Shown here piece by piece: positions 63,819-64,000 of a DNA stretch of 64,000 bases (within the stretch, counting starts at the first letter, position 1; every line of letters begins with the position of its first letter). The position numbers and the translations under genes are program-made. The stretch is from contig CM064664.1 of the NCBI GenBank assembly GCA_032717465.1, positions 5,657,173 to 5,721,172 of the forward strand, read 5' to 3'. The notes beneath the pieces were generated by a model. That model saw nothing but the letters and a program-made list of their open reading frames with translations, was not told where the DNA came from and made no database searches. This DNA comes from Coenobita brevimanus. Lineage: Eukaryota; Arthropoda; Malacostraca; Decapoda; Coenobitidae.

Positions 63819-64000
63819 TCACTGATCAAGGTAGTATTAGTGATAGTACCAGTAATTGTAAATCCCTGCTCATCAGAAATGTGAACCCAGTGAACTAGGG
63901 ACTAAACTTACCTTCCTTCTACATCTCAAAATTCTCCTTCTGGAAGATAGGGAAGTAGATGAGGGACATTTGTATATCTGTGACACTGCATAAAGGCGTC
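63663..64000. other. flank with (GT)n microsatellite at 63779-63817
   Basis: About 19 GT units, otherwise nothing recognised to the end of the window. Confidence 0.7.

Overview
This is a eukaryotic, almost certainly invertebrate, repeat-dominated genomic window. I could not identify one convincing host gene. The evidence is the combination of several non-LTR retrotransposon families, an LTR retrotransposon, three sizes of piggyBac-type DNA transposon, hAT-like and other MITEs, a tRNA-derived SINE and many long microsatellites (AC, CT, TA, GT). This mix fits an arthropod, and I would guess a decapod crustacean, but that is inference from general TE flavour and not proven by the sequence.

Layout. 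0.4-2.0 kb: 5'-truncated Jockey/CR1-like LINE (family A). 2.7-15.6 kb: a complete but mutated Gypsy-type LTR retrotransposon on the minus strand, bounded by a 5-bp GTCAT duplication, with about 2.1-kb LTRs; a nearly intact piggyBac (2751-6179) sits in its 3' LTR. 16.3-20.4 kb: AC microsatellite and a decayed LINE (family L3). 20.4-21.1 kb: head-to-head tRNA-derived SINE cluster with a strong palindrome. 21.8-23.9 kb: a TA-flanked long-TIR element and a piggyBac-like non-autonomous element. 24.3-33.3 kb: a nested stack in which LINE C1 abuts a SCAN-like retroelement gag remnant, the gag is split by a minus-strand LINE (B1), and B1 contains a plus-strand LINE (A2). 33.3-40 kb: sparse, with MITEs (one carrying a nested hAT-like MITE) and microsatellites. 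40.3-41.5 kb: LINE C2. 43-49.4 kb: LINE D followed by LINE A3. 49.6-50 kb: transposase-like HTH ORF. 51.3-55.4 kb: piggyBac-derived MITE, then LINE B2 with a second such MITE inserted exactly at TTAA. 55.7-59.6 kb: a giant fold-back (inverted repeat) element with a solo LTR inserted in one arm (CATTA duplication). 59.7-63.7 kb: a second large piggyBac element.

How the parts relate. The window is a record of successive insertions. Target-site duplications let several events be ordered: Gypsy before piggyBac-1; LINE B2 before its MITE; fold-back before the solo LTR; gag before B1 before A2; MITE before hAT. The most interesting signal is a reading frame inside the Gypsy LTRs: three LTR copies (5' LTR, 3' LTR and the diverged solo LTR on the opposite strand) keep the same C-terminal protein motif and the same stop codon without indels, preceded by Ser-rich 12-13 residue repeats. 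Catalytic losses are visible in several elements (first piggyBac Asp changed to Glu at 61.4 kb, RNase H Asp to Asn, YADD lost from two LINE copies).
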